A DNA stretch of 10,304 nt from Candidatus Delongbacteria bacterium (GTDB lineage Bacteria > UBA4055): the NCBI GenBank assembly GCA_003477045.1, contig DMTS01000139.1:194-10497 (forward strand), in the 5' to 3' direction. Of the stretch, positions 7,176 through 10,304 are shown in pieces. A model generated the notes under the pieces. The model saw nothing but the letters and a program-made list of their open reading frames with translations. It did not search any database and was not told the origin of the DNA. Position 1 is the first letter of the stretch. Each line of letters starts with the position of its first letter. Both the position numbers and the translations under genes were made by a program.

Positions 7176-7929
7176 ATTTAAAAAGCTTTTCCAGTTTATT
7201 TTTTAATTCTTCCAGACTGTTCAATTTTAAAAGATCCCCGTCGTAGGCTATCCTTACATCGCCCGATTCTTCAGATACTACCACAATTATAGCATCGCTT
7301 TCTTCGGACAATCCTACTGCGGCACGGTGTCTTGTTCCGAACTGGGAACCAATATCTTTGGTAGTGGAAGGCAGAATGCATTTTGCGGCTACGATCTGAT
7401 CGTTAGATACTATTACAGCTCCGTCATGGAGCGGTGACGAGGGATTGAAAATAGTTGCCAGAAGTTCCGGGCTCACATCGCTTTTGATAGGAATGCCCGA
7501 TTCCACCACAGTTTTTATCCCTACATTTCTTGTGAGCACGATAAGGGCGCCTATCCTTTTTTCGCTCAGCATGAACGCGGCTTTGGAGACTTCGTCTAAA
7601 ATGGTTTGCGTTTTTATCTGTAGAAATTTATTCAGTATTCTGTTCTGGCCTATGTGGGTTAATATTCTCCTCAATTCAGGCTGAAACAAGATGAAGAATG
7701 CAAGCCAGAATATAGTTCTTAATGAATCTATCAGCCATGACATTATAGTCAGATTCAGAAAATCGGCGAATATGCCTAAAACAACAACCGAAAGCATACC
7801 CAGGAACATTGTGGTCGCTCTTGAATCTTTAACAACATTATACAGCTTGAATGAGATAAATGTGAAAAGAAGAATATCCGCAAGATCAACGAATGTAAAA
7901 GATATGAACCCTATTCTGAAGATTTCCAT
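7144..7929 (-). CDS. cdaA: Diadenylate cyclase CdaA (c-di-AMP synthase, membrane-bound)
   Basis: CdaA condenses two ATP into the second messenger cyclic di-AMP, which controls potassium and osmolyte balance and envelope homeostasis in many bacteria. The 261-residue protein has the CdaA layout: three N-terminal membrane helices (about 13-33, 38-58, 62-83), a short linker, then the DisA_N catalytic domain (about 105-235). Key motifs are intact: GALIVLTR (127-134), the DGA motif in SPLHDGAVIV (Asp169-Gly-Ala171) and the RHR motif in GTRHRAAVG (Arg200-His-Arg202). The acidic, Lys/Glu-rich C-terminus (after about 240) is where the next gene begins to overlap. It starts 8 nt after the tsaB stop; an AAGG within the end of tsaB is a weak ribosome-binding site. 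The Firmicutes partner genes cdaR and glmM are not next to it, which is common outside that phylum. Confidence 0.96.
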   Translation of the reverse strand: MEIFRIGFISFTFVDLADILLFTFISFKLYNVVKDSRATTMFLGMLSVVVLGIFADFLNLTIMSWLIDSLRTIFWLAFFILFQPELRRILTHIGQNRILNKFLQIKTQTILDEVSKAAFMLSEKRIGALIVLTRNVGIKTVVESGIPIKSDVSPELLATIFNPSSPLHDGAVIVSNDQIVAAKCILPSTTKDIGSQFGTRHRAAVGLSEESDAIIVVVSEESGDVRIAYDGDLLKLNSLEELKNKLEKLFKYEGSREETEA

Positions 7930-7937
7930 TCTTAAAT

Positions 7938-8570
7938 TTACCTTACTTTGAATTCTTTATAATATTCCGGTTCAAAACTGTAATCTTTTCCTCCGTTCTC
8001 TCTTCTTATAAAAGCCATTCTGCCTGTGTAAGCCGCATCAGGAAAATAATCTTCATGGTAATTTTCCAGATCTATCAATTCTTTTTTGACATTACCGGCT
8101 GTCACACCATTAATATAACAACTATCTTCATAAGGACGAACAATTATTTCGCTTATTTTTACTACATCGCTGCCGTTAAAGGAGTATTCCGCATGAAAGA
8201 AATCTTTCTGTTTTCCTTCCAGAATTATATTTATATTCTTTTCTCCGCCAAGATCTGAAAATGCTCTGAGGGCAGAAGAATCCATCGAAGAAACCGGGAT
8301 TATTTTCTTGCCCAGACCGATAGCCATACCCTTTACGGCACTCACTCCGACCCTTAAACCGGTAAAAGATCCCGGCCCCACACCCACAGCGAAAAGATCA
8401 ACATCATGTATAGCTATTCCGGCATTTTTTAAAATTTCATCTACCATGTCGAACAGCCTCTGGTTGTGCGCGAATTTGCCCGAATCTTTCAGCTCTGAAA
8501 CTAAAACCCCGTCCTTAAGTAACGCCACAGATGCGAATTCGGTAGATGTATCGACTGCTAAAATGTACAT
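7938..8570 (-). CDS. tsaB: tRNA t6A biosynthesis protein TsaB (YeaZ)
   Basis: TsaB is the catalytically inactive ASKHA-fold partner that dimerises with TsaD and, with TsaE, forms the complex that transfers the threonylcarbamoyl group to A37 of ANN-decoding tRNAs. The 210-residue protein opens with ILAVDTSTEFASVAL (3-17), the phosphate-1-like strand-loop of the fold, has the diagnostic GVGPGSFTGLRVG (68-80), and ends in the short EPEYYKEFKVR segment typical of TsaB C-termini. It is slightly shorter than the E. coli protein (231). The ATG at 8570 lies 2 nt after the tsaE stop and is preceded only by a weak purine run, so translation is probably coupled. tsaE is immediately upstream and cdaA immediately downstream; tsaD and tsaC are not in the window. 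Confidence 0.95.
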   Translation of the reverse strand: MYILAVDTSTEFASVALLKDGVLVSELKDSGKFAHNQRLFDMVDEILKNAGIAIHDVDLFAVGVGPGSFTGLRVGVSAVKGMAIGLGKKIIPVSSMDSSALRAFSDLGGEKNINIILEGKQKDFFHAEYSFNGSDVVKISEIIVRPYEDSCYINGVTAGNVKKELIDLENYHEDYFPDAAYTGRMAFIRRENGGKDYSFEPEYYKEFKVR

Positions 8571-8572
8571 GT

Positions 8573-9013
8573 TCAGACCCGTTCGATTATTATTTTTCGT
8601 TTGGTTTCATTTTCAGATTTAATATGGATCTCAACTCTTTTCTCAGGCAGTTCCCCGTTGAGCATTTCAGCCCATTCAACTATCGTGATACTTTTATCCT
8701 GACCGGCGAATTCATAAAATCCGATCTCATTCAGTTCTGCTGTCGAACCGATCCTGTAAAGGTCATAATGATATATTGAAATTGCATCTGTTTTATAAAT
8801 ATTCATTACTATATAGCTGGGCGAATTTACATAGCCTTCAAATCCCAGACCTCTGCACAACCCTCGAGTAAAAACGGTCTTGCCTGCTCCTACATCACCG
8901 AAAAAACAGATTATATCGCCTTCTTTAACTTCATGAGCGAATGTTGAGGCGAGCTGCTCTGTCTCAAGTTCGGAACTGCTGTCGAATTCTAATATTTTCG
9001 CGTTTTTTCCCAT
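8573..9013 (-). CDS. tsaE: tRNA t6A biosynthesis ATPase TsaE (YjeE)
   Basis: TsaE is the small P-loop ATPase that resets the TsaB-TsaD complex during tRNA N6-threonylcarbamoyladenosine (t6A) synthesis. At 146 residues it is of normal size. Motifs: Walker A GDVGAGKT (39-46), the conserved SPSY (64-67, the equivalent of SPTF/SPTY in relatives), HYDLYRI (82-88) with the conserved His-x-Asp-x-Tyr-Arg, and VEWAEML (112-118), a Walker-B-like motif that ends the nucleotide site. The first gene of the tsaE-tsaB-cdaA-small-gene unit, it lies downstream of a terminator that insulates it from the surface-protein gene. The ATG at 9013 has no Shine-Dalgarno sequence, and a possible -10 box lies just 7 nt before it, so the mRNA may be leaderless. 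The start choice fits the family's usual N-terminus. Confidence 0.95.
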   Translation of the reverse strand: MGKNAKILEFDSSSELETEQLASTFAHEVKEGDIICFFGDVGAGKTVFTRGLCRGLGFEGYVNSPSYIVMNIYKTDAISIYHYDLYRIGSTAELNEIGFYEFAGQDKSITIVEWAEMLNGELPEKRVEIHIKSENETKRKIIIERV

Positions 9014-9020
9014 CGCACTA

Positions 9021-9049
9021 AATTTAATTTAAATCCGTCCTGTCCGCAA
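9021..9049 (-). promoter_or_regulatory. Possible promoter for the tsaE-tsaB-cdaA unit
   Basis: On the minus strand TTGCGG (9044-9049, 3/6 match) is followed after 17 nt by TAAATT (9021-9026, 4/6 match). The transcription start would fall at or next to the A of the tsaE ATG (9013). The boxes are weak and the region is A/T-rich, but some promoter must lie here because a strong terminator closes the upstream gene. Confidence 0.35.
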
Positions 9050-9061
9050 TTTCTAAATAAT

Positions 9062-9085
9062 AAAAAAGGGAGCTGAAAAGCTCCC
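9062..9085 (-). terminator. Rho-independent terminator of the surface-protein gene
   Basis: A perfect 7-bp stem GGGAGCT (9068-9074) / AGCTCCC (9079-9085) closes a 4-nt loop (GAAA on the plus strand, TTTC on the minus). Read on the minus strand it is followed at once by six T residues (9067-9062) and then more A/T. It starts 26 nt after the stop codon at 9111. On the plus strand only a short T run follows, so leftward termination is the main function. Confidence 0.92.
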
Positions 9086-9110
9086 CTTTTGAAATCAAAT
9101 GAACAAAAAA

Positions 9111-10304
9111 CTATTTTCTTGAACCGAGAATTACAGGGTTCTGTTTATCCAGTCTTTTGATCTTTATGCCGTCCATTGCGGATTTATTTACAGGACTGAT
9201 CTTGACATAATCGTATTCAGTCTCACTTGCAACGGTAGAATAATCTAATAATCCGACTTCTCCATGGTTGTAGTGAGTATCTGTTACTGTTACAATATAC
9301 TGATCATTAGCAAAGAAGTGATATTCGTTAGTATCATTGTTTACTATCACTTTCAGGACATTCCACGCATTAAGACCGGTATTTATAGCTGTTGAAGTTG
9401 AATAATAACCGTTCCATGAACCGTCAACCATATAAGCAATCCAAAAACCTCCTGAAACATCGATGAGTAACTGCATAGAATTCCACATACCATCAGTAGC
9501 ATCTATAATTGAATGATCACCGTTCATAATAATTCCGTAATAGTAGTTTCCCTGCACTTTTCTGCATCTTGACTCAACCATATAGTTGCCAGTTATTCCG
9601 GTATTTAAATATACCGAAGCAGTCCTGTTTGTTGTATTCCATTCCGCCTGATACAAACTATCGACCAGAGTCCAATTTCCATCGACTGTTGTCCAGTTCT
9701 GGGCAAGACCGTCGTCAAAGGTTTCATCTTCGATAGCTGGCGTAGCCGGAACGCCGTCAATTGTAAAGTAACTGTCGCTTTCATCATAGATTTCCGCTGT
9801 AGTGCTGGTTATCCTGACTTTGTACTTTGTGCTTGTTACAAGGTCAGCCGGGATCGTCCAGTTCTTAGAGTAGTTATTTACATTATTCGCGAAAAGTGTT
9901 CTTGAGAAAACATCATTTTCGTAAAGATCTATCTTAACAAACTCAGCTGTTATATTAGTCGTCCAAGTTATTGTGGCTATATTTCCTGTCTGGAAGAACT
10001 CGCCGCCGTTAGGAGCTGTTATATCAAGAAGCCTGTGTCCGCTCCATCCTGCTCCTGCAGTGCCCCCACCATCTACCTGGGTTCCACTCATAACATCAAC
10101 TCCGACATTTCCGATATAATAGGTTCCTGATGCATAATCCCATCTTAATCCGCTTCCTACAAGTACCCATGTGCCTGAGCTGCCGAGATCGTTTACAAAT
10201 GTGCCGTCACCGTTAAATGTCCATAAAGTTTCCCATTTTGACCATGAACCCTGCATATACCACTGTCCGGTGATATCCACAACATCATCGTCAGCTATAC
10301 AGAT
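9111..10304 (-). CDS. Modular surface/secreted protein with NGGE (KNH-like) and LamG-like domains (partial, N-terminus outside window)
   Basis: This is a 397-residue C-terminal portion; the frame stays open to the right edge, so the true start and any signal peptide lie outside. A GTG at 10280 is in frame but has no reason to be the start. Numbering from the edge: residues about 10-90 form a lipocalin-like beta domain with the repeated pattern 'TGxW ... TFNGDGTF ... SGTW' and several Trp; about 93-183 is a Kre9/KNH-like domain beginning with TAPNGGEFFQTG and containing TITWTT; about 193-373 is a concanavalin-like (LamG-type) beta-sandwich with DGLAQNWTTVDGNWTL near its start, a fold used for glycan or protein binding. 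A basic tail (about 374-397, ending NPVILGSRK) follows. High Thr, Asn, Trp and Tyr content fits extracellular location. No enzyme motif is visible; a binding or adhesion role is likely. A strong terminator follows the stop. Confidence 0.82.
   Translation of the reverse strand: MCIADDDVVDITGQWYMQGSWSKWETLWTFNGDGTFVNDLGSSGTWVLVGSGLRWDYASGTYYIGNVGVDVMSGTQVDGGGTAGAGWSGHRLLDITAPNGGEFFQTGNIATITWTTNITAEFVKIDLYENDVFSRTLFANNVNNYSKNWTIPADLVTSTKYKVRITSTTAEIYDESDSYFTIDGVPATPAIEDETFDDGLAQNWTTVDGNWTLVDSLYQAEWNTTNRTASVYLNTGITGNYMVESRCRKVQGNYYYGIIMNGDHSIIDATDGMWNSMQLLIDVSGGFWIAYMVDGSWNGYYSTSTAINTGLNAWNVLKVIVNNDTNEYHFFANDQYIVTVTDTHYNHGEVGLLDYSTVASETEYDYVKISPVNKSAMDGIKIKRLDKQNPVILGSRK

Noticed and set aside
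6978..9013. Nucleotide-signalling defence system (CBASS-like) built around cdaA
   Set aside because: CdaA is a three-helix housekeeping cyclase with a standard DisA_N domain, beside t6A genes; there is no effector or CD-NTase-type enzyme.
10278..10280. GTG at 10280 as the start of the surface protein
   Set aside because: The frame continues without a stop to the window edge, and no signal peptide follows the GTG; the gene is simply truncated by the window.
1..10304. CRISPR arrays, tRNA/rRNA genes, insertion sequences or riboswitches
   Set aside because: No spaced direct repeats, no cloverleaf or rRNA signature, no transposase fragments and no leader over about 100 nt with conserved aptamer-like pairing was seen; gaps are short.

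Overview
This window is a compact, fairly A+T-rich stretch of bacterial chromosome carrying ten genes on both strands. The longest non-coding gap is under 200 bases, and I see no rRNA, tRNA, CRISPR array or mobile element. The organism looks Gram-negative: it encodes the lipopolysaccharide-precursor enzyme HldD, a lipoprotein, and a modular surface protein with a Kre9/KNH-like 'NGGE' domain of a kind often found in uncultured FCB-type and other candidate-phylum bacteria. That lineage guess is inference; the sequence does not fix a taxon. Several genes start just after clear AAGGAG/AGGAG Shine-Dalgarno sequences.

Layout. (1) Positions 1-4085, minus strand, read right to left: an MBL-fold hydrolase, the aminoacyl-histidine dipeptidase PepD, an ABC-transporter ATPase, and its ABC-2 type permease, which runs off the left edge. 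Gaps are 10-13 nt or a 14-nt overlap, so this is probably one operon, with a good sigma-70-like promoter at 4120-4148. (2) Positions 4086-4268: a divergent promoter region containing a 12-bp perfect palindrome. (3) Positions 4269-6975, plus strand: a large unrecognised lipoprotein followed 10 nt later by hldD. (4) Positions 6978-9013, minus strand: tsaE, tsaB, cdaA and a 65-codon gene overlapping the end of cdaA, all tightly packed. This unit meets hldD tail to tail, with only 2 nt between stop codons. (5) Positions 9062-9085: a strong rho-independent terminator. (6) Positions 9111-10304, minus strand: a modular secreted or surface protein whose start lies beyond the right edge.

How the genes relate. 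TsaE and TsaB belong to the essential tRNA t6A pathway, and CdaA makes the second messenger c-di-AMP. Their shared operon joins a translation-quality function to a nucleotide-signalling function. HldD supplies ADP-L-glycero-D-manno-heptose for the LPS core. The ABC pair is probably an exporter or membrane-remodelling transporter of unknown substrate. Most of the window is recognisable housekeeping material. I did not find a convincing new multi-gene system. The best leads are the small gene overlapping cdaA, the possible leaderless start of tsaE, the palindrome in the divergent promoter region and the modular surface protein.
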